Positions 8,625 through 18,025 of a DNA stretch of 64,000 nucleotides are shown here, piece by piece; position 1 is the stretch's first letter, and each line of letters starts with the position of its first letter. Position numbers and translations under genes: made by a program. The stretch is from Streptomyces sporangiiformans (GTDB lineage: Bacteria > Actinomycetota > Actinomycetes > Streptomycetales > Streptomycetaceae): the NCBI RefSeq assembly GCF_005768555.2, contig NZ_VCHX02000061.1, positions 10,433 through 74,432 on the forward strand. Direction: 5' to 3'. The notes below the pieces were generated by a model. The model saw nothing but the letters and a program-made list of their open reading frames with translations. It was not told the DNA's origin and searched no databases.

Positions 8625-9994
8625 TAGGTGTACGTGTTCAAGGTGGTCACCGCCGATGACGCGGAACCGAGGTCATAGCGGTCCACCGCAAGGAAGTTGG
8701 GCTTCTTGCGGGCGGCCGGCTGGCAGAAGCGCTGGGCCCGGTCGGTGAGTTTGGTGTTGTCGGTGGCGGCGGTGGACGTGATCGCGGCGTCGCGGAAGTG
8801 GTTCATGACGAAGAGCGGGCGGAAGGACGGCTCGGTGCGGGTCAGCGGGATGTTCGTGGCGGCGTCGTACCAGCGGCTGTAGCAGGACCAGTCGGAGCTG
8901 CCGACGCCCGATCCCATGGACCAGTAGTTCTCGACCGTCCACTCTCGCTGGTACATCACCCCGAAGCTGTCGCGCGTGAGGCCTGCGGCCTGGTCGGCGG
9001 ATCGACTGTGGTCGGTGAAGAGGAGCAGGCGGTCGTTGTCGGCGATCAGGTCCGCCATGCGGGGCCAGCCGTTGGCGCGAACGCCCGTCCGGTCGGGGCG
9101 GTAGAGCACGTCGGACAGGCCGTTGACCCGGGCCAGTTCACTGCGCAGGACGCCCGGATCGACGTAGTCCTCCAGGAATACGGTGATGAACTCACCCGGG
9201 TTCTGTTTCAGGAAGTCCACCATGCGCTGCACATCCACCCACAGCGCGACCGGTCTGCTGACGAGCGTGCAGCTGTTGTGGCACAGAATCGCGCCGTCCG
9301 AGGTCTTGTGGATGTCCATCATGAAACCGCGTACGCCGTCGGTGAGTTGCTGATTGATGCCTCGGCTCTGGTTCGGCACCAGGTTCACGAAGGGCGGGGC
9401 GAAGCCGCCGTCGACGCCGTTCGCGTAGGCGTTGTGGGCCGTGAGGAACGTGACCTGGTCCAGGGTGCGTTGGTCCGGGGACGGTATCGGGCCGGCCGGG
9501 GAGGCCACCGGGGTGAGATACCAGGCGGCCAGGCCTCCGGCGGGGCCCACGACGAGCTGAGCGGGGTAGTTGGCGCCGGAAGGCTTCGCAGCCACGGTCA
9601 AGTACCGGTCGGCTCCGGGGACTTTGAGCGTGTACTGGTCGGCGCCGGCCGGCCGCACCTCCCACGCGGCATCGGCGCCGGCGCAGGCCACGGTTCTGGC
9701 CTGGTTTCCGATGCGGCCCAGGCAGCTGCCCGCCGTGTCGGTGCTCTCCAGCACGTACGACGTGCCGCTCGGGCGCAGCGTCCACTGCTGATGGTCCTCG
9801 TTGCCCTTGGGGTTGCGCTGGACGACCGCTCCCCCACTGTCGACGGCGTTCAGCCCTGTGGTCACGCTCTGTACGTAGTACGCGCCGGCGCCGGGGACCT
9901 CCGCGGAGAGCGCGGGCGAGGGGGCGATGAAGACGGTGGCCAGCGCCGCGCCGGCGGCGATGATGGCGAGCAGGGGGTGGTGCGTCCGGAGCAT
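8621..9994 (-). CDS. Secreted PI-PLC X-domain protein with ricin-like domain
   Basis: 457 aa. A Sec signal peptide covers residues 1-31 (hydrophobic core, then ALSAEVP). A ricin-type beta-trefoil-like part (~37-165) has HQQWTL and a second Trp-containing repeat. The phosphatidylinositol-specific phospholipase C X domain (~175-455) has the two catalytic histidines at H187 (TAHNAY) and H239 (CHNSC) with DIHKTSDG between them. Bacterial members cleave phosphoinositides or related glycolipids outside the cell; the lectin-like part may hold it on a surface glycan. Start: GGAAGG eight bases before the ATG at 9994; an ATG 45 bp further upstream would disrupt the signal-peptide layout. Confidence 0.88.
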   Translation of the reverse strand: MLRTHHPLLAIIAAGAALATVFIAPSPALSAEVPGAGAYYVQSVTTGLNAVDSGGAVVQRNPKGNEDHQQWTLRPSGTSYVLESTDTAGSCLGRIGNQARTVACAGADAAWEVRPAGADQYTLKVPGADRYLTVAAKPSGANYPAQLVVGPAGGLAAWYLTPVASPAGPIPSPDQRTLDQVTFLTAHNAYANGVDGGFAPPFVNLVPNQSRGINQQLTDGVRGFMMDIHKTSDGAILCHNSCTLVSRPVALWVDVQRMVDFLKQNPGEFITVFLEDYVDPGVLRSELARVNGLSDVLYRPDRTGVRANGWPRMADLIADNDRLLLFTDHSRSADQAAGLTRDSFGVMYQREWTVENYWSMGSGVGSSDWSCYSRWYDAATNIPLTRTEPSFRPLFVMNHFRDAAITSTAATDNTKLTDRAQRFCQPAARKKPNFLAVDRYDLGSASSAVTTLNTYTY

Positions 9995-10084
9995 GGTTTC
10001 CCTTCCGCTGCACGGGGATGCGGCCACGAACCGGGTCAATTCCGCTGCGTGGCCGCGCAGTTGGCGTTCGGCATCTCGCGGATG

Positions 10085-11185
10085 TTATCGAGCCGCGGTG
10101 AGCCCCAGGTCGGCCGCGAGTCGGCCCCGGTGCCAGCTCGGCGAGCCGAAGAGATGGGCCGAGCCATGGGCGCGTTTGAAGTAGCGGTGGGCATCGTGCT
10201 CCCAGGTGATGCCGATACCGCCGTGCAGTTGGATCATCTCGCCCGCGACCGACGAAAAGGCCTCCGAGCAGGCGGACTTGGCGGCAGCGGCGCGGCGGCG
10301 CAGCTCCGCTGAACCCTCGTCGACGGCGAACGCGGCGCCCAGTGCGGCCGAGCGTGCCGACTCCACCCGTACGTAGGCGTCCGCGAGCCGGTGCTTCACC
10401 GCCTGGAAGGAGCCGATGGGGCGACCGAACTGGACGCGCTCTTTGGCGTAGGCGACCGTGACCTCCAGGCACCGCTCGGCGGCGCCGACCTGCTCGGCGG
10501 CGAGTGCCGTGCAGGCGATGTCCAGCACATGGCCGAGGATGCGCCCGCCGTCGCCCTCCCGGCCCACGATCCGGCCCTCGGCTTCCTGAAAGACAAGGCG
10601 CGTCTGAGGGCGGGTCTGATCCATGGTGACCGTCGGCCGATGGCGTAACCCCGGGTCATCGGTGGCGACTTGGAACAACGACACCCCCCGCGCCGTCCGT
10701 GCGGCCACGAGCAGCACACCGGACTCGGCCTCAGCCTGGCCCCCGGACTTCTCCCCGTGCAGCACGTGTTCCTTCGTGCCCGTGATCCGCCACACCGCAC
10801 GCGGCCGCGGGGTCGCTTCGGCGCGGATGGCCGCCGGGTCCCAGGAACCGCTCTCGGCCCACGCCAGAGTCCCGACCGCCCCGCCCTCGGCGAGTGGCGG
10901 GAGCAGCCGCGCGCAGGCCGGTTCGTCGCCGGAGGAGAGGAGGGCCTGGATCGTCAGTACCGCGGATCCGAGGTACGGGACGGGGCTCAGTCGGCGCCCC
11001 AACTCCTCCATCACGACGTGGACTTCGCGGGCTCCGCACCCCGCGCCGCCGTACTCCTCGGGGACGGCGAGGCCCGCGATGCCGATCTGCCGAGTCAGGT
11101 GACGCCAGGCCGTCGCGCCCTCGTGCCGGTCGAGGACCGATCGCACGGCGGACCGCAGCTCTTCCTGTTCCTCCGTCAGCCTCAC
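10085..11185 (-). CDS. Acyl-CoA dehydrogenase family protein (divergent copy 1)
   Basis: 366 aa flavoprotein of the acyl-CoA dehydrogenase fold: helical N-domain (to ~115), beta domain (~120-220) and helical C-domain ending with QLHGGIGITWEHDAHRYFKRA. It is somewhat shorter and more divergent than its neighbour, like the partner subunits of heteromeric FadE pairs in actinobacteria that act on CoA-thioesters of bulky acids. The GTG at 11185 follows GGAGGGG; the longer frame upstream runs through the operator into the neighbouring gene. It is divergent from the second dehydrogenase, and the shared control region suggests joint use in one beta-oxidation-type pathway. Confidence 0.88.
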   Translation of the reverse strand: MRLTEEQEELRSAVRSVLDRHEGATAWRHLTRQIGIAGLAVPEEYGGAGCGAREVHVVMEELGRRLSPVPYLGSAVLTIQALLSSGDEPACARLLPPLAEGGAVGTLAWAESGSWDPAAIRAEATPRPRAVWRITGTKEHVLHGEKSGGQAEAESGVLLVAARTARGVSLFQVATDDPGLRHRPTVTMDQTRPQTRLVFQEAEGRIVGREGDGGRILGHVLDIACTALAAEQVGAAERCLEVTVAYAKERVQFGRPIGSFQAVKHRLADAYVRVESARSAALGAAFAVDEGSAELRRRAAAAKSACSEAFSSVAGEMIQLHGGIGITWEHDAHRYFKRAHGSAHLFGSPSWHRGRLAADLGLTAAR

Positions 11186-11203
11186 CCACCCCTCCTCTCC
11201 TTC

Positions 11204-11223
11204 CCTAACAATTGTTTGGTAGG
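11204..11223. promoter_or_regulatory. 20-bp imperfect palindrome, probable TetR-type operator
   Basis: CCTAACAATTGTTTGGTAGG: 7 of 10 positions match between half-sites, with perfect CCTA/TAGG ends. It lies 18 bp from one dehydrogenase start and 57 bp from the other. The length and ACC-AAC-type half-sites resemble TetR-family operators of acyl-CoA pathways. No tetR gene is nearby, so the regulator would act in trans. Confidence 0.5.
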
Positions 11224-11279
11224 TTATCGTGCGGGACATCGGCCGTCGAGGACGCCAACAGCCGTACGGAGAGCCGCCC

Positions 11280-12455
11280 ATGAGCAGCGTCGAGGAGTTC
11301 CGTGCCGAGTTCCGGGCCTGGTTGCGCTCCCATCTGACCGGTGAGTTCGCGGGTCTGCGCGGGCGCGGAGGACCCGGGCGGGAACACGAGGCGTTCGCCG
11401 AACGCCTCGCCTGGGAGCGGCACATGGCGGCCGCCGGGTGGACGTGCGTCGGCTGGCCGAAGGAGTACGGCGGCCGAGGCGCGACTCTGGAGCAGCAGGT
11501 CGCCTTCCACGAGGAGTACGCCCTCGCCGACGCCCCCGCCCGGGTGGGTCACCTCGGCGAGCAGCTCCTCGGCCCCACTCTGATGGCCTTCGGTACGCCG
11601 GAGCAGCGCGAGCGCTTCCTCCCGCCGATCGTCACCGTCGAGGAGTTGTGGTGCCAGGGTTACAGCGAACCGGAGGCAGGCTCGGACCTGGCGAACGTAC
11701 GAACCCGGGCCGAACTCGACGGTGACCGGTGGGTGGTCACCGGCCAGAAGATCTGGACCTCGCTCGCCCAGGAGTCCGACTGGTGCTTCGTCCTCGCCCG
11801 CACCGGGCCGCGGCCGCCCGGTTCCGCACGCCATGCCGGTCTGTCGTACCTCCTGGTTCCCCTCAACCAGCCCGGTGTCGACATCCGGCCGATCACCCAG
11901 CTGACGGGCACCTCCGAGTTCAACGAGGTGTTCTTCGACGGCGCCCGCACCCACACCTCCCATGTGGTCGGCGCGCCGGGCGAGGGCTGGAAGGTGGCGA
12001 TGGCCACCCTGGGCTTCGAGCGAGGGGTGTCCACGCTCGGCCAACAGGTCGGCTTCCGGCGGGAGTTGGAGGCCGTCATCGAACTGGCCAAGGACAACGG
12101 CGCCGCCGCGGACCCCTTGATCCGAGACCGCATCGCCCGGGCCTGGACCGGCCTGGAGATCATCCGTTGCAACGCGCTGCGCATGCTCGACGGGGTGGCC
12201 GCCGGAGCACCGGGGCCCGAGGCATCGATCGGAAAGATCTTCTGGGCGACCTGGCACCGTCAACTCGGCGAACTCGCCATGGACGTCTGCGGCGCCGCCG
12301 GCATGGCGGCCGCCGGCGAGCCGTACGACCTGACCGGCTGGCAGCGGCTGTTCCTCTTCTCCCGTGCCGACACCATCTACGCCGGATCGAACGAGATCCA
12401 GCGCACCATCATCGCCGAGCGCGTCCTCGGCCTGCCGAAGGAGCCCCGCCCGTAA
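11280..12455 (+). CDS. Acyl-CoA dehydrogenase family protein (divergent copy 2)
   Basis: 391 aa. Typical motifs are present in order: QGYSEPEAGSDLANVRT (flavin and substrate contacts), WVVTGQKIWTSLA, FERG and the C-terminal SNEIQRTIIAERVLGLP. It should oxidise a CoA thioester to the 2-enoyl-CoA using FAD, passing electrons to ETF. The ATG at 11280 follows GGAG by ten bases; an in-frame GTG at 11229 lacks a ribosome-binding site. With the divergent copy at 10085-11185 it may form a two-subunit enzyme. The acyl substrate is unknown. Confidence 0.92.
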   Translation: MSSVEEFRAEFRAWLRSHLTGEFAGLRGRGGPGREHEAFAERLAWERHMAAAGWTCVGWPKEYGGRGATLEQQVAFHEEYALADAPARVGHLGEQLLGPTLMAFGTPEQRERFLPPIVTVEELWCQGYSEPEAGSDLANVRTRAELDGDRWVVTGQKIWTSLAQESDWCFVLARTGPRPPGSARHAGLSYLLVPLNQPGVDIRPITQLTGTSEFNEVFFDGARTHTSHVVGAPGEGWKVAMATLGFERGVSTLGQQVGFRRELEAVIELAKDNGAAADPLIRDRIARAWTGLEIIRCNALRMLDGVAAGAPGPEASIGKIFWATWHRQLGELAMDVCGAAGMAAAGEPYDLTGWQRLFLFSRADTIYAGSNEIQRTIIAERVLGLPKEPRP

Positions 12456-12517
12456 CTCGGCGCTCGAACCGTACTCGTGGCGCGGACCGCACTCGCCGCT
12501 GAGGCCGCACTCGCTAC

Positions 12518-14110
12518 TCAGAGCGTCCTGACCGTGAGGCGCAAGGTGGAACCGCCCGCGCCGGTTCTCACGCCGACCCGGCCCGCGGGCACGTCGGAGT
12601 CGATCTGCGGGTAGTCGTCGCTGGAGATGCGCAGCACCAGCCGGTGGCCCGCGGAGAGTCGGTAGTGGACCGGCCAGATGTGCACGCCGAGTGCGTAGGC
12701 GGTGCCTGGTTCCACCGGAGAGAGCCGAGTGTGGGTGGCGCGGTGGCTCGCCTTGAGCCAGCCTTCCGTGATCCGTGTGCTGGTGCCGTCGGGAGCCTGG
12801 TCGTACAGCACTGCCGCGATGTTGCCGTCGGCGGCGGTGAACGAGGCCCGGATGTCGGCCAGGCCGTCTCCGGCGAGCACCAGATCGTGGCGCAACGGCG
12901 GTGTGGTGAAGCGCAGTTGCTGGTGCTCCGCCGGGGGCGTCGTGCCGGTGTTGACATCGAACGCCGCCACGCCGGGGGCTGTTGCTCCGGGGCGCAGGGT
13001 TCCGTTCGCCCCGAGCCGGAGGGTGAGTGCCCGTGCGTCGCGCGGGGGCCATTGCTCGAACCGGTGCCAGCCCCTGCCCGCTCCGGGGCCGGGCACTTCG
13101 TAGGAGGTGACGTGGGTGGCCGGCAGCGGCGCGTCACGGTTGCGGGCCAGCCAGTGGTCCCACCAGGCGAGGTAGGCGCCGCTGCCGATACCCGCGTACT
13201 GGCCTTCGGGTGAGCCGTGTTCCCAGGGGCCCGATACGAGCCATACGTTGTGGGGGCGGGCTCGGTAGTTCTTGACCATGCCGTCGCGGTAGCGGTCGTA
13301 CCAGCCGTTGATCTCCAGCGTGGGGACGGTGAGGTCCTCCCAGCGGGACATGACGCTGCGGGCCCGCCAGAAGTCGTCGTAGAGCGGGTGCTCGGCGTAG
13401 GTGCGGAGTGTGTCCGGTGCCACCGTCTGCTGCCATTCACGGATGCGCGGTGAGTAGATGCCGCCCCGATAGATGGTGTTCTCGTACCAGTCGTGCAGCG
13501 CGTTGACCGGGATGACGGCCTTCAGGTGGGGCGGCCGGTTCACCGCGGCCAGGAGGGTGGTGTGACCGCCGTAGCTCACGCCCATCTGCCCGATGCGGCC
13601 GGTGGAGGCGGGGTGGCGGGCGAGCCACTCGATGACGTCGTAGTTGTCGCGCTGCTCTTGCGGGCCGAACGGGTCGACGGTGCCCGGCGAGTCACCGGAC
13701 CCTCGGACCTGGCACACGAGGGCGTTGTAGCCACGGCGCACGAAGTAGGCGGCACCGGCACCGAAGGACTCGGCAGCGTCGGCGTACGCGGTGTACTCGT
13801 ACACGATGCCGGGGAAGGTGCCGGTGGCGGGCCGGGTCGCGGACGTTCCCGGTCGGTACAACTGGCCTGCCAGGTGGCCGCCGTCGCGGAGGGGCACCTT
13901 CACGTCCTCGCGTACGACCTCGTACCGCGCCGGACGGCTGTAGGAGAAGAACGGGCCGGGCGGGAGTTCTGGCCCGACGGCGGCGTCGGCAGAGGGCGCG
14001 GCGAACGCGGGGAACGGCAGTGCGGCGGTCAGGGGCGCCGCCAGAGCCAGGGAACACATGGCCCGCCGGGACAGCAGTGCCGGCTGCCGGCTCTCTCGTG
14101 GTGCACGCAT
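12518..14110 (-). CDS. Exported CocE/NonD-family hydrolase (X-Pro dipeptidyl-peptidase S15 type)
   Basis: 530 aa. The N-terminal export signal contains a twin arginine (LLSRRAMCSLALAAPLTAAL) followed by an Ala-rich cleavage region near residue 40. The alpha/beta-hydrolase core carries the Ser nucleophile in GVSYGG, Asp in NGWYDRYRDG and His in GPWEHGS; the C-terminal jelly-roll of the CocE/NonD family follows (~350-530). The family includes cocaine esterase, alpha-amino-acid ester hydrolases and X-Pro peptidases, so an exported esterase or peptidase is likely. It starts 20 bp after the CitMHS transporter stop with AGGAG in front, so it is the second gene of that operon. This suggests it frees, outside the cell, an acid that the transporter then imports. 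Confidence 0.88.
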   Translation of the reverse strand: MRAPRESRQPALLSRRAMCSLALAAPLTAALPFPAFAAPSADAAVGPELPPGPFFSYSRPARYEVVREDVKVPLRDGGHLAGQLYRPGTSATRPATGTFPGIVYEYTAYADAAESFGAGAAYFVRRGYNALVCQVRGSGDSPGTVDPFGPQEQRDNYDVIEWLARHPASTGRIGQMGVSYGGHTTLLAAVNRPPHLKAVIPVNALHDWYENTIYRGGIYSPRIREWQQTVAPDTLRTYAEHPLYDDFWRARSVMSRWEDLTVPTLEINGWYDRYRDGMVKNYRARPHNVWLVSGPWEHGSPEGQYAGIGSGAYLAWWDHWLARNRDAPLPATHVTSYEVPGPGAGRGWHRFEQWPPRDARALTLRLGANGTLRPGATAPGVAAFDVNTGTTPPAEHQQLRFTTPPLRHDLVLAGDGLADIRASFTAADGNIAAVLYDQAPDGTSTRITEGWLKASHRATHTRLSPVEPGTAYALGVHIWPVHYRLSAGHRLVLRISSDDYPQIDSDVPAGRVGVRTGAGGSTLRLTVRTL

Positions 14111-14130
14111 GGTCGCTCCTGGGTGCTGTG

Positions 14131-15531
14131 TCAGAGGGAGAAGGCGCCGGTGACGAGTGCTCCGACGGTCATGACGAGGGTGGTGGCGAAGGCCCAGCGG
14201 AAGATGAAGCGCTGGTGTTCGCCGAGCTGTACACCGCTCATGCCGACCAGGATGAACGTGGAGGCGGTGAGCGGGCTGAGCGGGAATCCGGTGGTCATCT
14301 GGCCGAGGATGGCGGCCCTGGCGACCTCGGCCGGGGGGACTCCGAAGCCGTCGGCGGTGTGGCCGAGGACGGGGAGTACGCCGAAGTAGTAGGCGTCCGG
14401 GGTGAAGACCAGGCTGAGCGGCATGGACGTGAGGGCCACCAGAACGGGCAGATGTCCGCCGAGCGAGTCGGGGATGACGGAGACGAGCGCCTCGGCCATG
14501 GAGTCGATCATCTTGGTGCCGGTGAGGACGCCCGTGAGGACACCGGCGGCGAAGATCATCGTGGTGACCAGGACCACGCTCTTGGCGTGCTTGTCCAGCA
14601 GCGCCTGCTGCTGTTCCCAGGTGGGGTGGTTGACCAGCATGGCGACGGCGAACCCGAGCACGAACAGCACGGGCAGCGGCATCACTTCGAGGATCAGACC
14701 GACGACGAGGGCGATGGTGAGCACCAGGTTGAACACGGTCAACCAGGCAGGGGCGGCGGGAGCGGCGGTGGCCGGTATCCGGAGGGTTCCCGGCCCCTCC
14801 CCCGCGGCGGCCGGCCGCGCCTGCGGTGCCTTCTCATCATCAGCGTCGTCGACGACGTCGTCGCCGCCGCGCTCTTCCGTACGGCCTTCCGTAAGACCGT
14901 GGCCCTGCGGGTCGAGCGTGCCCAGGCGGCGGCGCTCCCGACGGCCGATCAGGTACGAGGCCACCAGCACCCAGACGATGCCGAAAGCCATCGCCGGCAG
15001 GACCGGCGTGAAGACCTCGGAACTCTCCAGTTTCAGCGCCGCCATGGCCCGCACGGTCGGGCCGCCCCAGGGAACCATGTTCATGACTCCCGCACCCAGG
15101 CAGACGACCCCGGTCAGCACCAGCGGGCTCATGCCGAGTCGCTTGTAGACCGGCAGCAGGGCGGAGACGGTGATGAGGAACGTCGAGGCACCGTCACCGT
15201 CCAGTGCCACGCACATCGTGAGGACGGCCGTGCCGACCGTGATGCGCAACGGGTCGTTGCGGACCACGCGCAGGATGCCGCGGATCAACGGATCGAAGAG
15301 ACCCGCGTCCACCATGAGGCTGAAGTACAGGACGGCGAAGGCGATCATGATGCCCGTGGGGGCCACCGTGGTCAGCCCCTCGAGGACGAGCTCGCCCAGC
15401 TCGTCGCCGAAGCCGCCGACCAGCGCCGCCAGCACCGGGAGCAGGACCAGGGCGACCAGAACCGAGACACGCTTCGTCATGGTCAGCAACAAGAAGAGGC
15501 CGATCGTGGAATAGCCCAGGGCTGCCAGCAT
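14131..15531 (-). CDS. CitMHS-family citrate/organic acid transporter
   Basis: 466 aa integral membrane protein with about twelve hydrophobic segments split by an acidic cytoplasmic loop (~residues 225-275, EERGGDDVVDDADDEKA). It fits the CitMHS family, which imports citrate complexed with Mg2+ or Ca2+, or related carboxylates, by proton symport. The ATG at 15531 gives a membrane helix directly at the N-terminus as usual in the family; the frame extends to 15645 but without a ribosome-binding site. It is divergent from a LysR gene with a LysR-type box between them, and is followed by the CocE hydrolase in the same operon. Confidence 0.88.
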   Translation of the reverse strand: MLAALGYSTIGLFLLLTMTKRVSVLVALVLLPVLAALVGGFGDELGELVLEGLTTVAPTGIMIAFAVLYFSLMVDAGLFDPLIRGILRVVRNDPLRITVGTAVLTMCVALDGDGASTFLITVSALLPVYKRLGMSPLVLTGVVCLGAGVMNMVPWGGPTVRAMAALKLESSEVFTPVLPAMAFGIVWVLVASYLIGRRERRRLGTLDPQGHGLTEGRTEERGGDDVVDDADDEKAPQARPAAAGEGPGTLRIPATAAPAAPAWLTVFNLVLTIALVVGLILEVMPLPVLFVLGFAVAMLVNHPTWEQQQALLDKHAKSVVLVTTMIFAAGVLTGVLTGTKMIDSMAEALVSVIPDSLGGHLPVLVALTSMPLSLVFTPDAYYFGVLPVLGHTADGFGVPPAEVARAAILGQMTTGFPLSPLTASTFILVGMSGVQLGEHQRFIFRWAFATTLVMTVGALVTGAFSL

Positions 15532-15662
15532 GGCGTCGGCTCGCTTTCTCGGGGAACGGCTCCTGGCGGCGGGGAACAGAAGTCCGGCCTGGAGCACCGG
15601 TGTCGCGGGAGAGTTTCCGAGCCGTGACAGATCGGTGTCCAGCATCGAACCGGGATCAACTC

Positions 15663-15677
15663 ATGCGATCTCAGCAT
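15663..15677. promoter_or_regulatory. LysR-type box 1, ATGC-N7-GCAT (T-N11-A)
   Basis: ATGCGATCTCAGCAT lies between the CitMHS gene and the LysR gene, 32 bp before the LysR ATG. It obeys the T-N11-A rule of LysR boxes. The same ATGC-N7-GCAT pattern recurs at 16680-16694 before the CoA-transferase. Confidence 0.6.
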
Positions 15678-15708
15678 CAATGCCGGAGCGTGTGCCTATC
15701 CTCCGGCC

Positions 15709-16635
15709 ATGGATGCCACCTTGCGCCAACTGGCGGCCTACGCGGCCGTCGCCCGAGCGGCGAGCTTCACCGCCGCCGCCGCTCAGATGCACGTGTCGCA
15801 GTCGTCGCTCAGCCGTGCCGTCGCGGATCTGGAGCGGCTGCTCGGCGCGCAGTTGCTCGAACGCGACACGCGCAATGTTCAGTTGACCGCGGCGGGCGCC
15901 GAGGCGCTGCGGATAGCCGAGCAGATCGTGAACGCCCATCGAGCGGGCATGAAGGAACTCCGGCGGTTCCTGCTCGGCGAGTCGGGCACGGTCGCGGTGG
16001 CCACGCTGCCGTCCGTCGCCGCCGTGCTGCTACCGCAGGTGATCTCCCGGTTCCGTACGCTGCGGCCGCAGGTGACCGTGCGCATCCTCGACGGCCTGGA
16101 ACGGTCGGTGCTGGACCAGGTCCTGTCCGGCGACGCCGACTTCGCGATCACCACGGTCGGCAAGTCGTCGGTCCAGCTCGAGCAACGCCCGCTGGTGCGG
16201 GACCGGTTCGTCGCGGTGCTGCCGACTGGCCATCCGCTCACCGAGCGCACCGAGGTGTCCTGGGAGGACCTGGCCCGCGAGCCCTTCCTCGCCGTCGGGC
16301 GAAATTCGAGCGTCCGCAGACTCACCGATGCCGCCTTCGCCCAGGTCGACGCACACGAGGAACCGGCGGCCGAGGCCGGCAGTATCGCCACCGTGGGCGG
16401 ACTGGTGGCGGCGGGACTGGGAGTGTCCGCCCTGCCCGCTCTGGTGCTGCCCCTCACGGGTGCGGGTCAGGTCGTCTGCCGCGATCTCGTCGGGCCCGTG
16501 GTCGACCGGCGTCTGGACATCGTCCTGCGCGCCCGGCGAACCCTGCCGCTCGCCGCCCACCGTCTCCTGGAGACGCTCGACGAGTTGCGGGTGCGGGGAC
16601 ACGACCTGCCCGACGGGGTCGCGTGGTCCGAGTAG
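15709..16635 (+). CDS. LysR-family regulator of the organic-acid cluster
   Basis: 308 aa. The N-terminal helix-turn-helix reads LRQLAAYAAVARAASFTAAAAQMHVSQSSLSRAVADLE and the effector-binding domain spans ~90-300. It lies between the divergent CitMHS-CocE operon and the CoA-transferase operon, and matching ATGC-N7-GCAT boxes occur in both control regions. The simplest reading is that it senses the carried acid or an early CoA intermediate and activates both transcription units. Direct evidence for the ligand is absent. Confidence 0.92.
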   Translation: MDATLRQLAAYAAVARAASFTAAAAQMHVSQSSLSRAVADLERLLGAQLLERDTRNVQLTAAGAEALRIAEQIVNAHRAGMKELRRFLLGESGTVAVATLPSVAAVLLPQVISRFRTLRPQVTVRILDGLERSVLDQVLSGDADFAITTVGKSSVQLEQRPLVRDRFVAVLPTGHPLTERTEVSWEDLAREPFLAVGRNSSVRRLTDAAFAQVDAHEEPAAEAGSIATVGGLVAAGLGVSALPALVLPLTGAGQVVCRDLVGPVVDRRLDIVLRARRTLPLAAHRLLETLDELRVRGHDLPDGVAWSE

Positions 16636-16679
16636 CCGCCGCGGGTGGGTGTTCTGACGGCGCGCCCTCACTCTGATTC

Positions 16680-16694
16680 ATGCGCAAGCCGCAT
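16680..16694. promoter_or_regulatory. LysR-type box 2, ATGC-N7-GCAT
   Basis: ATGCGCAAGCCGCAT lies 113 bp upstream of the CoA-transferase GTG and 45 bp after the LysR stop. It is a perfect ATGC/GCAT inverted repeat with T-N11-A spacing, and shares ATGCG-N6-GCAT with box 1. Confidence 0.6.
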
Positions 16695-16807
16695 GGATTG
16701 ATCGGCTTCCTTTGCTGGACAGGCATTTCTCCGCTTCGGCACGCTGAGATCCCGGGCCCGGTACGTCACCGAACGAGGGAGAGCGTGGATGGCGAGGGAG
16801 TGCAGCG

Positions 16808-18025
16808 GTGTCGGATGAGGAGCGGGACACCGGCGGACAGGGGCAGTTGCGGGGGCTGAAGGTCGTCGAGTTCGCGCATGTGGTGGCCGGACCGCTGGCC
16901 GGTTCGATGCTCGCCGACCAGGGCGCCGACGTCGTCCACGTCGAGCCGCCCGGCAGCGGGGACGCGGCGCGCGCGATGGGACCGCAACGGGACGGCGTCC
17001 CCTTGTGGTTCAAGGTCGCCGGACGCAACAAACGGTCCGTCACCCTGGATCTGCATCACGAGGCCGGCCGGGCCGTCGCCCACCGGCTCGTCGCCTGGGC
17101 GGACGTCGTGATCGTCACCCTGCGCGCCGGACGCCTGCGCAGCTGGGAACTCGACTGGGAAGCGGTGCACCGGATCAACCCGAAGGCCGTCCTCCTGCAG
17201 ATCTCCGGCTTCGGCGCGACCTCCTCGCAGGCCGACGCCCCCGGCTTCGGCAAGATGGGCGAGGCCCGCAGCGGGGTCGTCCACCTGACCGGGTTCCCGG
17301 ACGGCCCGCCCGTCCACACCGGCTTCTCCCACGGCGACGCCGTGACCGGCCTGATGGGGGCCTACGCCGTGCTCGCCGCCCTCCACCGGCGCGAGCGAGA
17401 GCCCGACTTCGAGGGCGAATGGATCGACCTCGCGCTCTTCGAGCCCCTGTTCCGGCTCGTGGAGTGGCAGGTCATCGTTCACGACCAGCTGGGCACGGTG
17501 CCCGAACGCGCCGGCAACCAGCTGGCGGTCGCCCCCGCGGCGGTGATCAACACCTACCGTTCCCGTGACGGCGAATGGATCACCGTGACCTCCGCGACGC
17601 CGCGCTCGGTACGCAACGTGGCCCGCCTGCTCGGGCTTCCCGACGAGGAGTTCGCCACGACCCAGCAGCAGCACGCCCGGCGCGGTGAGCTGGACGAGGG
17701 GCTGCGCGCCTGGGTGGCGGGCCACTCGACCACCGAGTGCCTGGCGGAGTTCGCCCGCAACGAAGTGGTGGCCTCACGGGTGTTCAGCGCGGCGGACATC
17801 GCCGAAGACCCCGTCTACGCCGAACGCGGCGACATCGTCACCGTCGACGACCCCGATCTCGGCCCCGTACGCATGCAGGGGGTCATCCCGCACTTCCACC
17901 GGAACCCGGGGCGCGTCTGGCGCACCGGACCCGCGCTCGGACAGGACAACAGCCTCGTCTACCGCGACTGGCTCGGCCTCGACGAGAAGGAACTCACCGA
18001 CCTCGAGGAGCGAGGTGTCGTGTGA
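16808..18025 (+). CDS. Class III CoA-transferase (CaiB/BaiF family)
   Basis: 405 aa. Family hallmarks: LKVVEFAHVVAGPLAGSMLADQGADVVHVEPP at the N-terminus (active-site Asp region near ADVVHVE), RNKRSVTLDL, and GFSHGDAVTGLMGAYAVLAALHRRE in the centre. These enzymes move CoA between carboxylates through an Asp-acyl intermediate. The GTG start follows GAGGGAG. The next gene overlaps the 3' end by 11 bp, giving translational coupling to a CitE-type lyase. A CoA-transferase coupled to a CitE-type lyase is the pairing used to activate and split acids such as citramalate or malate-like compounds. Confidence 0.92.
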   Translation: MSDEERDTGGQGQLRGLKVVEFAHVVAGPLAGSMLADQGADVVHVEPPGSGDAARAMGPQRDGVPLWFKVAGRNKRSVTLDLHHEAGRAVAHRLVAWADVVIVTLRAGRLRSWELDWEAVHRINPKAVLLQISGFGATSSQADAPGFGKMGEARSGVVHLTGFPDGPPVHTGFSHGDAVTGLMGAYAVLAALHRREREPDFEGEWIDLALFEPLFRLVEWQVIVHDQLGTVPERAGNQLAVAPAAVINTYRSRDGEWITVTSATPRSVRNVARLLGLPDEEFATTQQQHARRGELDEGLRAWVAGHSTTECLAEFARNEVVASRVFSAADIAEDPVYAERGDIVTVDDPDLGPVRMQGVIPHFHRNPGRVWRTGPALGQDNSLVYRDWLGLDEKELTDLEERGVV

